Source: Rebecca billardiae RCC1528 (taxonomy: Eukaryota > Haptophyta). Taken from it: a stretch of DNA of 64,000 nt. The stretch covers positions 372,001 to 436,000 of the forward strand of contig OZ251250.1 in assembly GCA_965240325.2 (NCBI GenBank). The letters run 5' to 3'. A program made the translations under genes and the position numbers. Below the pieces are notes generated by a model. The model did not search any database and had not been told where the DNA came from. It saw nothing but the letters and a program-made list of their open reading frames with translations. Within the stretch, counting starts at the first letter, position 1. Each line of letters opens with the position of its first letter. Positions 1 through 12,135 of the stretch are shown here, piece after piece.

Positions 1-70
1 GGCCGACAGCAGCCCACACGGCCGCGACGCGCGCCAGCGACGATCGCAGCGCGAGCGAGTGCTGCGCGCG

Positions 71-197
71 CGTCGGAAAGGTCGAGGGGCCAAAGGCACT
101 CACACGCAGACCCAGGACGATAGGCAGGGCCTTCTCGTCCTGCTGGGTCTGATGCGCGTACTGAGTGAGTGCCTTTTGCCCCTCGACCTCTCCGACG
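71..197. repeat. Imperfect hairpin with arms of about 50 bp
   Basis: Positions about 71-120 and 135-197 are near-complementary: CGTCGGAAAGGTCGAGG on the left answers CCTCGACCTCTCCGACG on the right, and AGACCCAGGACGA answers TCGTCCTGCTGGGTCT. They enclose a loop of about 14 nt with several bulges. This is seen directly. It could be a fold-back element or a small-RNA precursor; nothing else in the sequence decides between them. Confidence 0.6.
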
Positions 198-1910
198 TCT
201 GCGGCGCCGCACTGACTCGCCCCGGCTGATAGTGCGAGTGGCGTAGATCGTGTATCTCCCCTACTATAATGTTCCTGAGATCGCGTCGTCGAGATTGAGG
301 TCGTCATGTCGTATAGATATCTCTATAGCTAGTATGCTGTATACGGTATGTGATGCTGCTGACAATTTTTCGCGTCGTCGTAAAACTTGTCAGCGTGACC
401 CCAGGTCCGGCATTTCAGTACATGCAGCAGGCGATCAAGTCGATGATGAATAATATATATATATAATATATATATATATATAAACTGTGCCCTGGCGGGC
501 GGGGGGGTCGGCGGGCCGTGCCAGTGCTGTCGCAATGTATCCTCTGCGGGTTCGCGTCTTTCCACATTCGCTCGTGGCCGTGGGTGACGGACAGTCGAGG
601 GCGCGGAGGACCAGTGACACCTGAAGGCTGAAGTTCTCCCACGTTGACGTGTACACGTCTGTACTTTGTGGGCATCAGCGAGGCCCACACCCACGAGGGA
701 ATGTGCAGCACGCGGGGCGGGGCGGGTAGCCCGTTGCTCCGCGCGAGCGCGGGTACGCGCTGTATGTGCCGCATCTCGACCGCGATGGCGTAATCGAGCG
801 CCTCGCCGCCGACGAAGCCGCCAGAGTAGATCGTTGCATTTCCTCCTGCCGCCAGCCGAGAGCGGTCGTCGCGAGGATGCTTGCCGATGTCCGCTCCGGG
901 CATGATGGGCTCGGCGCAGGTCGCGTTGACGTCGTACACGGCCACCACGCTGAGCACGAGCGCGTTGACGTTCACGCGGTCGTCGCTCTTCGCCTCTTCG
1001 ACAGGTCTGGCGCCCGCGCGTTCGGCGGCACGAGGAGCTGTTGGTTGTGCGCGCGCGCGCGCACAGCGACAGCGTGTGCCACTCGCGATCGAGAGTGGGC
1101 ACGAGCTGGTCACGCGGGCACACGAATCGCAGCGCATCCGTCACCGGCGTGACGACGTCCGCCTCGTCCCGCAGCGCCTGCGCCATGGACGAGGATGGCG
1201 CGTCGATGTTGCATGCTCGACGATTCATCTCTCTGCGGATGGCATCACGGGCTTGTCTGTGTCGCGCTGCGGCGAGGGTCGCCAACTCGCGAAGACGCGG
1301 TTGCTGCCACGGCGACAGACCCGGGCGGTGCGTCCGCTGCGCGTCGTACGCCGTTGGCGCTGCGCTTCCGTCGCATTGGTCACCGTCGACGCCATGCACG
1401 CCGGACGTGGGCTTCGGCAGACTCGGGCTGAGGGACCGCGAGCGACAGTCCGGTGCGCGGATTCCGGCGATCGAGTTCAGAAGGCGCGCCAAATCTTGCG
1501 TCGCGTGCGATGGCGCTTCCCGCCCGCGAGACACCTCGTGATGAGGGCCTTTCCGCACCGAGCCCGACGCGCGGCGGTGGATCGCGCGAGGTGGTTGTCG
1601 TGCGCAGCGCTTGCTACTATGGCCCGTGCGAGCGCTCGACGTGCAAGTCGGGCGAGGACCGCCCCAGGTCGCACGATCATGTCGACGCTGCGCCAAGCGT
1701 ACTCCTCCAATAACGAGTCGACTTTGGCCCTCGTTCGACCTGCACGCGAGACGACGAGGGCAGCAATCGCGAATCGGGCGAAAACACGTCTCGGGAGTCC
1801 TCGCACGATGTCCGCGCTGGCGTTGGATTTGGCGCGCGCCGCCCACGCGCTCCGCGCCATCGGGCAGATGTATTCGGCCGAGCGTCCCCAGTGGGAGCTG
1901 CGAGGGCGCC
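198..1910. other. Gene-poor region with decayed coding-like blocks
   Basis: No complete gene is recognised. A short AT dinucleotide run lies at about 450-483. On the minus strand two coding-looking blocks, about 1030-1220 and 640-1000, lie in different frames separated by a GC dinucleotide run near 1050-1066. This could be a broken gene or chance open frame in GC-rich DNA. I recognise no family. Confidence 0.3.
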
Positions 1911-1915
1911 CGGTA

Positions 1916-2645
1916 GCTTGCAAACCAAGCCCCCCAAAACCCCTCGCGCGGCGAAAGGCACCGTCCCTTAGGAGTCGATGCCTTCCGGGAGCTCTTTGAA
2001 TACGCGTTGCGCGTGCGCGGGCACTCCCGGACAGCCGCCGCCAAGAAGGCCAGCTGCGCGCGCCCTCCTCGTCCTCCCCCGCGGCGCGTGCGCGTCGAGG
2101 CGCATGACGGGCTTTGCCGTGCACGTCGTGCCCGTGCTCGCGGCTCATGCACGTCTCACGACTGAGATACATGTCTTGCGCGCCCTCCTTTGGCTCGCAC
2201 TGCGGTCTCCTCGTCGACAGCCTTGTGATCACGCGCGCCGCCATTTCAACCGGTTGCTGGCCTGCCAGCTTTCGAGCGTGCGTGTGCGGTCTGATCGATG
2301 TCGGCATGGCTGCCGGCGAAGCAGTGATGTTGAGTACACCCATACCCATCTCGCAGAAGCGAAAAAGCTGACCTTTGAATGCCCCAGGGGCGCACGCGTG
2401 CCCATCACGCTCGTCGGACAGGCCTTCTCCAGAACTGCGCTTGCCATCCGGCAGGTCTCTGCGCGCGGAGAGGGCGGCGAGGGCGTCGACGAGGCGGCAC
2501 GATTGCTGCCTACGGGTCTTCTGGCCCCCACAAAGTGCCCGCGCACGGCTGTCACGCCCGCATGCGGCCTTGGGAGCGCTGCGCAGGCGGGCCCTCGCGT
2601 CGCCCAGTGCTCGCCATCCCGTTTTGGGGGGCTTGGTTTGCAAGC
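1916..2645. mobile_element. 730-bp element with 25-bp perfect TIRs and 5-bp TSD
   Basis: The left terminus 1916-1940 (begins GCTTGCAAACC) and the right terminus 2621-2645 are exact reverse complements over 25 of 25 bases. Both ends are flanked by the same direct repeat, CGGTA (1911-1915 and 2646-2650), the mark of a cut-and-paste insertion. The interior is too short for a transposase and shows no convincing domain on either strand, so this is a MITE-like or deletion-derivative non-autonomous DNA transposon. Its superfamily cannot be named from the termini alone. Confidence 0.8.
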
Positions 2646-2650
2646 CGGTA

Positions 2651-2947
2651 GTGAGCGAAGCGATTTTCTTTTCTTGGCGAGGCGATTTTATATTTAAGGG
2701 GCGGACCTACGGCCCGCCATTTCTTCTTTTCGCGTCTTTTTCTTATCTTTTTCCCGGGCACTACAAGGGCGGGCGGACCTACGGCCCGCCATATACGTAC
2801 GACATGATGATTCTGACTCGGGAGGCGTGATGACGAGAGTACGACGTTGCCGTCGGGCTAGATGAGGCGGCAGAGGGCTGAGGGGTGCTGACGAGGGTGT
2901 CCCAGCGCAGGGCGTGCGACCAGCTCCGGGAGTTCGGATTCCGGTGC
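2651..2947. other. Intergenic DNA with a duplicated 20-bp motif
   Basis: Downstream of the glucan synthase stop codon. The 20-bp motif GCGGACCTACGGCCCGCCAT occurs at about 2701-2720 and again at about 2773-2792, with a pyrimidine-rich stretch between. No gene is seen. Confidence 0.6.
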
Positions 2948-5900
2948 TCAGTCGCCCTTTTGCGGAATGCTGACGAGCAGGTCTGCGTAGCGCAGCCCGC
3001 GGTTGAAGGCTGCGTTGAACAGCGTGCGCACCTGTTGGGTGACGGGCGGACGAGGGCAGCGACGCGGGGCGGGGCATGGCCGCGCGCGTGTGTGGTCAGT
3101 CAGGCGGGCGGCGCGTGGCGCGGTGAGAGGGCGCCGCTGCGCCGCCGCGGAGGGCGCGCCACGTGCGCGCCGTGCGCGCGCGCGCGCCTGCAGCTGGTCA
3201 AAGATGCCGGGCAGCGAGAGGGCGAACAGCAGCGCGAGCAGCAGCAGGCCGCAGAGCAGGTCGTACGCCTGGCACAGCCTGGCCACCACCTGCAGCTGCA
3301 GGCCCGCGGCGAACGCGATCTGGCAGCAGGAGGCGAGCAGGTAGCAGCCCGCAATCACAGAGAGCGCGATCTCGCCCACGTCCGTCCAGCCTGCGAGGGA
3401 CCCACGCGCGCGCGCCGGGCCGCGGGGCACGTCGGGTGAGGCCGGCCGCGGACGCGTCGGCGCGGCTGGGCGCAAGGGGGCGCGGCGGGGCGCGTGGCGC
3501 GACGGGTGCGCTGCGTCCCGCAGCGCAGCGCAGCGCAACGCAGCGCAGCGCAACGCACCCTTCACGAGCGGCACGACGACGATGCACACGCACACGGCCG
3601 CGGAGAGCAGCGAGTACAGGCGGCGGCAGATCGGCGCGTCCAAGTCGGAGCGCTCCACGAGCCTGGGCGCGGGGCAGGCGGCGCGCGCGGGCGTGCCGCG
3701 CGTGAGAGGCGCGCGCGCGCGCGCGGCGCGGTGAGGCGCGACGCGCGGCCCGCGGCGCGTGCGCGCGTGTGCGCGTGCGCGCGTGCGCGCACATCTCGCC
3801 GCCGCCTGCGAGCAGCACGGGCAGGACGAGCGTGGCCAGCACGACCATCACGCGCGCCAGCGCCTCGAGGTAGGGCGCGTCGAGCGGCGAGGCGGACGAG
3901 TTGGCGCGCGCGGCGACGTTGATCAGGCCGCAGAAGGTGACGAGGTAGCTGCAGCACACCGCGGGCGCGGGCGGCGGCGCCAAGTCAGCGGGCGTGCGGC
4001 ACGACGGCGCGCGCGCGCGGCGCGTCAAGACGCGGCGCCGTGCGCGGAGGCGCGCGGGCCCGCCTCTCGCTCGCGCGCGCGCGCGCGCGCGTACCGCACG
4101 CCCGGCGTGAGCACGTGCACCATCTTGAGCGAGGAGCGCGTGGAGTAGATGTGCGAGGCCTCCTCGTGGTGCCACGCCGTCCACGACTTGTCGGGCGCGG
4201 AGCCCTCGCGCAGCATCCAGCGCCACCACTCGCTCAGGTCGTCCTCGAGCTTGCGCCAGTCGAGCGCGACGGGGTTGAACCAGAAGGGCGCGAAGAGCCA
4301 CGAGATCACGATCGCCCACGACGACCAGACCGAGCGCCAGTAGTGTCCGACCGCGTGCGCGCCGTGGCCGTGCCAGCCGCCGAGCACGAGCCAGAGCACG
4401 AGCACGGCGAGCAGCTCGAACCCGGGGTAGAAGTGCGAGCCGGCGAAGAAGCGGTAGATCTCGGCGAAGTTCTCGTGCCGCATGACGAAGCCGCGGCCGG
4501 TCGGGCGGTAGCGCGCGCCGCCGAACTTGAGCGTGTTCGACACGTAGTGCGCCTTGGTGCCCATGTGGAACATGAAGAAGAGCGGAGAGCCGCACGCGAC
4601 CGTGCGCACAATCTCGTAGCACGCGAAGAGCACGCCGTGCTCGACGGCGAGGAAGCACGCGGTGGGGATGATGAGGAGCAGGCCGAGCTGCAGCACCCAC
4701 TCGAGCGAGAGGATGTCCGCGTACGGCAGCTTCTCGCTCTCCACGGGGTACAGGCACGTCCACAGCTGCAGGTAGAGGAAGACGTAGATGCACACGACCG
4801 TGAGCGCCACGTTGAGGTAGAACCCCGGCCCCGAGTAGTAGAAGGAGAGCAGCCGGAAGAAGTCGAGCCGCGCGCCCAGCCGGCCGACGTCGCGCGAGAT
4901 CATCTGCTCGCCGTTGCCCTGCGAGAGCTTCGCCTCGAACTTGTAGATCTGGTGCATCCCCACGTCGCGCCCTTTGCCCACCTGCGCGTACTCGGCGTAT
5001 GCGATCCGGCCGCCGCGCAGCGTGTGCGAGAAGCCGGCAAAGATGTCCTCGGAGAGGTTGATGCCCTTGGACGCCTTCGAGACGCCGCCGCGCGTCATGG
5101 AGAAGAGCTTGTCGAAGAGGTCGGGGTGGCCGTAGTGCAGCCGCATGCGCAGCGGCGAGTAGAGCACGCGCTGCGAGAGCGTGACGAAGCAGCCCTCCTG
5201 CAGCCCCATGAACGTGGCGAGGGACGTGAGGCCCGCGGTGAAGATGTGCTCGCGGAAGCCGACGATCGTGCACGGCCGCACCTCGTCCGAGTTGGCGCCA
5301 AACTCCATGAGCAGGTTGCGCATCTTGAGGCACTCCTCGAAGTAGCCCGCCTGGTTCATGTCGAGCGTCTGCACCGCCTCGCCCCGCGCGAAGATCATCG
5401 CGTGGTTCTGGTTCTCGGGCTTGCCCTCGCCGAGGATCGGGTCGCCCGGCAGCTGCACGCGGTAGATCTCGACGACCGCGCCCGTCTTGGGCTCGCAGCG
5501 CACGAGCACCGAGTACCAGCGGATGGTCTCGGTGAGCGAGGCGAGGCCGTCGCCGCCGACCACGGTGGACATGGTCGACGTCTTGTCCACGTACGCCACG
5601 CGCAGGTTGGGGTAGCGCCGCATCAGAAACTCCGTGTCCGTCGCCTTGTCCGACTTCTGCCGGCGCATCTGGCCGTAGATCTGGCACGAGACGACGACCG
5701 AGAACTTCTGCCGCACGAGGTCCTCGACCTCGGCGGGCGGCGTGCCGTCCCACGCGGCCTGCAGCCGGAGCGCGCGCTCGCACAGCATCTCGCCGTCCAC
5801 CGTGCGCACGAGCGTCTGCCCGCGGAACGACGCCCACAGCCGCAGCTCGAGGCCGAGCCCCTTCTTGCGCACCTCGGCCTCGTCGCGGCAGCGCACGCGC

Positions 5901-7119
5901 TCGAGGAAGTTGTGCCACTCGCTCGGGTGCGCCTTCTGCAGGAAGAAGAGCACGCTCACCGCGTCCTCGTTGGTCTGCTTGAGCTCCTTCTCCGAGTAGA
6001 TCAGGTCCTCCGAGTAGTAGGGCGTCATGATCGTCCACGACGGCATGCGCGCGACGGGCGGCGCGTCCGGCTTGGCCATGAAGAGCGAGTTGGTGAACCA
6101 CGTCAGCCGGCGCGTCGCCTCCTTGCCGCGCGGCTGCGCGTCGAGCTCGGCGGTGGTGAGCAGGAGCACGAGGCCGCGCAGCCGCTTCTCGTTGCCGCCG
6201 TGCTCGTCCTTGAAGCCGTCCAGCTGCGCGAGCGCGTACGGCTCGTCCCAGAAGAAGCCGTCCTTGGTGAACTTGAGGTGGTCGAGCTCGGCGGCGATGT
6301 GCTCGGCCGTGCGCGAGAGGCAGCGCTTGAGCGCGTCGATCAGCGCGCGCACCTTGTCCACGACCTTGCCCACGTCCGCGCCGTGCGCGGGCGGCGCGGG
6401 CAGCGCGCCCGACGACGAGCCCGACGCGCCGCCGCCCGCCGGCGCCGCCATTGACGCGGCGGCCGAGCCGGCGGCGGCGGGCTTGGCCGGCGCGGCGGCG
6501 CCGCCGCCGCCGCCCGCGCCGCCGCCGGCCGCCGGCGGCGGCGCGGCGGCGGGCTGGTGCGCGAGCAGCGCGGCGCAGAGCTCGCACAGCGCCTTGTACA
6601 TGGCGGGCAGCCGCTGCGGCACGAGCAGGTCGATCCGCCGCCACCCCTTGGTCGCGTCGGCGATCAGCCCCTCGAGGCGCAGCATGGACGGCACGTGGCG
6701 CGCGCCGAGCGTGTGCCCGAGCGCCCACACGCCCAGCTCCCACGCCTCGCTCACGGCCTCGGCCATGTGCACGTCGCGCGCGAGCGCCGCGCTCAGCCGG
6801 CGCTCGCACTCGATGCGCCGGCGCTCCGAGTACGCGCCCGCCGTGCCGCCGCCGCGCCCGCCCAGGTCGGCGCGCAGCGAGACCAGCAGGTCGGTCGCGG
6901 CGTTCACGCGGCCGGCGGTGCAGAGCACCGGCAGGTAGCACGCGCGCGAGAAGCGCCCGCCCGTGCCCGTCGTGCGCCAGTGGCGGAAGGCGAGGCAGTC
7001 GCGCTCGCGGTTGCAGATGAGGTCGCCCATGCGCAGCGCGCGGATGATCTCGTCCCACGCCTCCGCAAAGTAGACCATGCGCTCCGAGCGCGCCGCGCCG
7101 GCGACGCCCGCCGCGCTCG

Positions 7120-7150
<31 letters not shown>

Positions 7151-10100
7151 CTCGGTCGCGTATGCGCCGTTCGGCCCCTGCTCGGCGAGCAGCGCCTGCT
7201 TGAGCTCGACGGCCTGCGCGGCCGGCGCGCCGCGCGCCACCGAGCCGACCGCCGAGCTGACGCCCTTCATCGTCGAGTAGAGCAGGCCGCCGTCGGCGCC
7301 GGCGGCGTCGGCGGCCGGCTCGGCGCCGCCGCCGCCGCCCGACTCGCCGCCCGCCGCCGCGTGCGCGAGCCGCTGGCGCGTCGGCTCGGAGAGCATGCCC
7401 TGGTTGAACGCCTCGCACGCCGAGATGAAGCGGCGGCGGATGCCCGCGATGTCGCGCACCTGCGCGACAGGCGCGGCCGGGCGGGTCGGCGCGGGTCGGG
7501 CGCGCGCGCGCGCGTCAGCTCGGGCGCGCGCGGGCGCGCGCGGCGCGCGCGAGAGAGCCGTCGCGCGCGCGCGGCCCCGCCGCCGCGCCGCCGCCCGCCG
7601 CGCCCTCCCCGCCCGCCCGCCGGCGCGTGCCCCGCTCAGGCGTGTGTGTCAGCGCGTGCTCAGCATGCCGCTTGGCGGGTGTCCCGCCCTCTGAGAGTCT
7701 AGTCCGATCGCTGCTCCCTCACCGCGGGGCACGCGCCGCCCCGAAGCGCGCGCGCGGCCGCGTCGCGCGCGCGCGCGCCGCGCGCACCTCGCCAATCTTG
7801 AGCTGCCAGCCGACGACCGTGCCGTAGAGCGCGGAGAGCAGCACGTACCAGATCTGCACGTCGAGGTGGTACGTGATCAGCATCGGCGTCCACTTCACGG
7901 CGACCAGCGCGAGCGCCACGTCCTCGCCGAGCGCGGCGCGGCGCCGCCACAGGTCGAGCGTGGGCGCGACGAGCGGGCCGATCTGCAGCGTGTACGAGAA
8001 CCAGAGCTTGAAGTAGATGAGCACGATCCAGAAGAAGGCGTAGCGCAGCGTGGGCGCGCACCCCTCGTGCATGTCCTTCCCCACGAAGAGGCGCTGCTCG
8101 GGGTACCACAGCTCCATCAGCAGCCGCACCGGCCCCGCGTGCCGCGTGCGCAGCCACGTGGACAGGCCGGGCAGCAGCGGCATGGCGAGCGAGCAGAGGA
8201 TGGGCAGCGTGTACGCGGCGCACCCCGCGCCGAGCGCGGGGTGCGCCTGCCACACCGCCGCCGCCCACGCGCCCGCCGACGCGCCGGGCGCCAGGTGCTC
8301 GCCCTCCCACTCGAGGCCGCGGTAGCCGACGCACAGCAGCGCGGCGATGGCGCCCTTCACGCCCACGCGCACGGCGCACGCGGCAACCTCCGCGCGCCGC
8401 TCGCGGAAGACGCCCCACAGGATGTACACCTCGAAGAGCTCGCCGAGCAGCGCGTACGCCGCGTGCGCGGGCCACACGTGCAGCAGCGCCTGGCACAGCC
8501 AGCCGTCGAGCAGCATGCCGTGCGACCCCGCCGCGAGCGCGGCCGCGACCATCGCGTGGATGATGAGCTGGAAGAAGGCGTGCACGCGCCAGAAGGACTT
8601 GATCGGGTGCAGCCACGAGCGGCGCTCGATGTACGTCTTGGCGAACTTGGCGTCGCCGATGGGCGGCCGCCCGCGCGCGCCGCCCGCGTACCCGCCGCCC
8701 GCGAGCGCCGCCGCCGCCGCGCCGCCGCCGCCGCCCGCGCCGCCGCCCGCGCGCGCCTTTGCGTCGGCGAGCGCCGCCGACGTCGCGGCGGGCGCGCTGC
8801 CCGCCGCGCCGCCGTCGGCGCCGGCGCGGTCGGCGGAGGGGCGGCGCGCGACGAGCGCCGCGCCGACCGGCCCCGCGCCCGCCTCCGCCCCCGGCGGCGC
8901 CGGCCGCCCGCCCTCCGCCCTGAAGTTGCCCAGGTCGGCGCCGCCCATCTCGTCGTCCTCCTGCCCGCCGTCGTGGTAGCAGTGCTTGAGGCACTCTGCG
9001 CTCCAGAAGAACTCGTTGGCGTCGTCGTAGTTGGCGCGCGAGGTGTGCGACTCGAAGTCGCCGGAGGACTTCTTGGTGTGCATGCACTTGCGCACGGCGC
9101 GGTACAGCGGCGCCACCACGCGCGAGAGGAACCACCCCGGCGCGCGCGCGAGCGGCCGCGCGCCGGTCGCGGCGGCCGCGCGCAGCTCGAGCCGCATCGC
9201 GTGGAAGAGGAAGCAGAGGCACTCGGGCATGTGCCGCAGGTTGGACGCCTCGCCCCACAGCAGCAGGTAGAGCACGATGTCCGTCATCTTCGAGTTGGGC
9301 ACGTCCGCCGGCCGCGCGCACGCCGGCTGCACGCGCAGCGCCTCCGCCCACTGCCGGTACGACGAGAGCAGCTTGGCGTGCACGACGGAGAGTGCGCGCG
9401 CGCCGCCCGCCGGGCCGGGCGCGTGCGACGCCGTGTTGGCGAGCAGCAGCATCAGGTGCTCCTGCTGGCAGCGCACCGACTCGTGCTGGAAGCCGAAGCG
9501 GCGCGCCAGCACCGCGAACGTGTCGCCGAACGACGCCGCCGCCTCGCGCAGCAGCGGCGGCAGCGTCTCCGGCTGCTCCACCGCGAAGTAGTTCTTGGTC
9601 GCGCGGCGCGCGTGCGGCCGCGCGGCGACGGCCGCGGGCGAGGGTGGCTCGCCGGTGGGCGGCAGGTCGTCGTCGAGCACGTCGAGCCCGCCCGGCTGGC
9701 TCAGCTGCAGCCGCAGCTGCGAGTCCGTCTGCAGCCGGTTGTTCGTCCGCGTGATGAAGCGGATCCGCTCCTCGCACATGTCCAGCGTGCGCTGGTACCG
9801 GTCCGCAGACTCGTCGTTGCGCTCGAGCTCGAGCGCCTCGGAGACGAGGTCGGAGCCGCGCTGGTAGTACTCCACCGCCTGCATGGGCGAGCTCACGTCC
9901 TGCGCGAGGCGCGGGCGGGCGGGCGGGCGGGCGGGAGGCGGGGGGCGGGACGGCGCGCCGGGCCGCGGGCGTCAGCCAAACCGCGCGGCCGCGCGGCCGC
10001 GCGCACGCACGCGCCTTGCGCACGCGCCCGCCCAGCAGGCAGCGCACAGCGCATCGATCGCCGCCGCCGCCGCCGCAGCGCGCCGCAGCGCGCCGATGCA

Positions 10101-10363
10101 GCGGCGGGGCTCTGCACGGCGGACGGGACGTGGTGCGCACGCACCAGCTTGAGACCCGCGTTGATCAGCTCCATCGCCTGCGCGTACAGCGTGAGCGCGC
10201 GCTCGTCTGACGAGCCGCCCACATCCGAGCCGGTGCGCGAGCGCGGCCGCTCCGCCTCATAGCCCGTGGCGAGCGCGGCGAGGTCGGTGTACGACTTGTT
10301 CTTGGCCCACGCGTCCGAGTTGAGCTGAGCAAGGTCGTTCGCCGACGCCATCCGCTGCATCAT
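2948..10363 (-). CDS. 1,3-beta-glucan (callose) synthase, GT48, with N-terminal MIT-like domain
   Basis: Seven-exon model: 10363-10145, 9899-7788, 7459-4095, 3948-3793, 3662-3559, 3390-3188, 3031-2948, giving 2,080 residues, close to plant callose synthases. The enzyme polymerises UDP-glucose into 1,3-beta-glucan at the plasma membrane. Residues about 52-125 (LTLYAQAMELINAGL onward) look like a MIT helical bundle. The FKS1 N-terminal domain follows, with LLLWGEASNLRHMPE near 285 and YDDANEFFW near 365. After a first membrane region, the glucan-synthase core begins in exon 3; its hallmark RGEAVQTLDMNQ and FEECLKMRNLL lie near 1450-1490, then many membrane segments. The last exon (LFNAAFNRGL) matches the family's C-terminal LFNQAFSRGL. 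The start is the first ATG of the first supported exon; an extra 5' exon cannot be excluded. Five introns begin GT. The sixth (3187-3032) begins GC. Confidence 0.9.
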
Positions 10364-11012
10364 CCCCACCCGCTCTGCGCGTGCGCACCGCGCGCGCGTT
10401 GGCCACAGACCCGTCAGCCATGATGACGCGCGGCATCCGCGCGCGCGCCGCACCGGGCCACGCGCTGCGCGGGCGTGCGCAGCCGAGCGCGCGCGCGAGC
10501 AAGAGGAGACTCCAGCGCCATGCGCCCACGCCAAGCCCGCGCACACCCCGCGCCGCGCGCGCGCGCACCGCCGCCACCGCCGCTCGACGTCGTCCGACGC
10601 ATCACGGTCGACAGGGGTCGCGGCCCGGTCTGAGCTGGCTCGGTCCCTGATTGCCGGCCTTGCGGGCCGGAGATGATTCAGATGCGCCCGTCCGGGGCGT
10701 GCAAACCCTGGTCCGGAGTCACGGCCGGGCGTGAGAACTGAGAAGTGCATCAGTGGTGGAAGCATCTGAAGCTTGAAAGATGATATGATTGATGACTTGT
10801 GAGTACTGTTTTTGAGTGGATTTGCTGTTTCGATTCTGAAACATTCCGCGGGAGATGCAACCTCGCCCGGAGCGCGGCGCGGCGGAAGTCGTTGGCGAAA
10901 CGTGCGTGCGCGGAAAGCTCAAAATTGATGACGTACAATCCTTGAAAAGGCCACGGCTCCCGGCCGCCATTTTTAGCTAGCTTTTTAACCCACGCCCGCC
11001 CGTCCCTGAAAG
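10364..11012. other. Divergent intergenic region
   Basis: Lies between the glucan synthase start (minus) and the SIM protein start (plus) and should contain both promoters. A small GC hairpin (CCGGCCTTGCGGGCCGG) sits near 10657-10673. No TATA box or gene is convincing. The stretch around 10740-10960 is more AT-rich than the surroundings. Confidence 0.5.
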
Positions 11013-11813
11013 ATGGCGGCGCGCGCGCTCGAGGTGATCGACCTCATCTCGCCGCCGCCGGCGGTGGGTTCGACCAGGCGGCGGCCGCTCGACGAGGAGA
11101 GCGATGCTTGCGCATTCGTGGGCTCGGCAGCGCCGCCCTTGCGCGTGCGCGCCCGCCGCACGGCGACCCCGCCCGCGGCCGCTCGGACGCGCGACGAGGA
11201 CGTGCCTTCGCCGCTCGCTGCGACGCACGCGCGCGCGGCATCGGCTCGCCGCGCGTGCCAGCTGCTCGAGCCGCACGCACTCCGTGAGGCGTGCATGCAG
11301 CTCGGTATCAAGCCGGATCCGAGCGTCAGCCTCATGGCCGCGCGCGTCGAGGCGGCGCTCGACTCGCACGAGTCGGCGCTGGAGGTCGCGTGCGCCGCGC
11401 TCAGCGACGTTGACGTCGATGATGCCAACAGCCGGAGAGACGCCGCGCAGGCCGCGACGGGGCCCGCGCTGGCCGCGGCGCGTGCTCCCGTGGCCCGTGC
11501 CACGGCAGCACCGCGCGCCGCGCCGCTCCCGGTGGTCGCCGCCGCCGAGCTGCGCGGCTGCATCGTGCGCTGGCTGCGGCGCGACGCGTCGGTGCACGAG
11601 CAGCTGCTGCTGCTGCGCACGCTCGAGCTGGGGCAGCTCAAGGCGGCGCTGCAGCGCGGCGCCGAGGAGGACGGCGTGCGTGCGAAGTACTCAGAGCGCG
11701 TCCTGTGCGCCGCGCTCGACGAGCTCGGCGTGTCGTACTGCGACCACAGCAGCGCGCGCGGGACGGCAGCCAAGGCGAGGCGAGGCGGCGGCCGCCGCCG
11801 GCGCGCGACATAG
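11013..11813 (+). CDS. Unknown nuclear-type protein with SUMO-interacting motif
   Basis: Single-exon, 266 residues, starting at the first ATG after a pyrimidine-rich leader. The N terminus carries V8-I9-D10-L11 followed by an SP, a classical hydrophobic SUMO-interacting motif. The middle is Ala/Arg rich, with two predicted helical segments (about 85-135 and 170-235) of the type seen in small DNA-binding or protein-docking bundles. The C terminus is a basic run (RRGGGRRRR) that could serve as a nuclear signal. No catalytic family is recognised. A role in SUMO-dependent nuclear recruitment is inference from the motif alone. Confidence 0.6.
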   Translation: MAARALEVIDLISPPPAVGSTRRRPLDEESDACAFVGSAAPPLRVRARRTATPPAAARTRDEDVPSPLAATHARAASARRACQLLEPHALREACMQLGIKPDPSVSLMAARVEAALDSHESALEVACAALSDVDVDDANSRRDAAQAATGPALAAARAPVARATAAPRAAPLPVVAAAELRGCIVRWLRRDASVHEQLLLLRTLELGQLKAALQRGAEEDGVRAKYSERVLCAALDELGVSYCDHSSARGTAAKARRGGGRRRRAT

Positions 11814-12135
11814 CCCCGACGCGCTTCAATGCACGGCGCTGCGACGCCCGTGCCGGCTCCAAGACGAGCCGCCGCCAGCTGCGCTCTGCGATCGATGCTA
11901 CAGATGAGGTTGCTCGCCATGTATGGCCCCGCACCGTTCTGGTGTCAGCTCGATGCGCCAGATCGGATAATTACGTGTCTGCGCAGTAGCCGTATCAGAC
12001 TCGTACTCGTAACGACTAACGGTAACCTAGTGTGCTGTCGACTACGCACTGCCTCAGTACTATCATACAGTAAATGGAAAATGCGCGGGCGGGGCGCGGC
12101 GTTTCATCGCGACGACACGCTCGGATTTTGGAACG
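11814..12135. other. Intergenic gap, no gene seen
   Basis: A 322-bp spacer between two plus-strand genes. The stretch 11990-12075 is less GC-rich than its neighbours and probably holds the 3' end of the upstream gene and the promoter of the downstream one. Nothing more specific is visible. Confidence 0.4.

Noticed and set aside
329-2152. 607-residue minus-strand open frame
   Set aside because: It crosses into the TIR element at 1916, has Arg-rich low-complexity composition and no recognised domain along most of its length.
4040-6454. 804-residue plus-strand open frame
   Set aside because: Lies exactly opposite exon 3 of the glucan synthase. Its composition (Arg, Val, Glu, His) is what codon bias on the other strand produces, and it has no domain.
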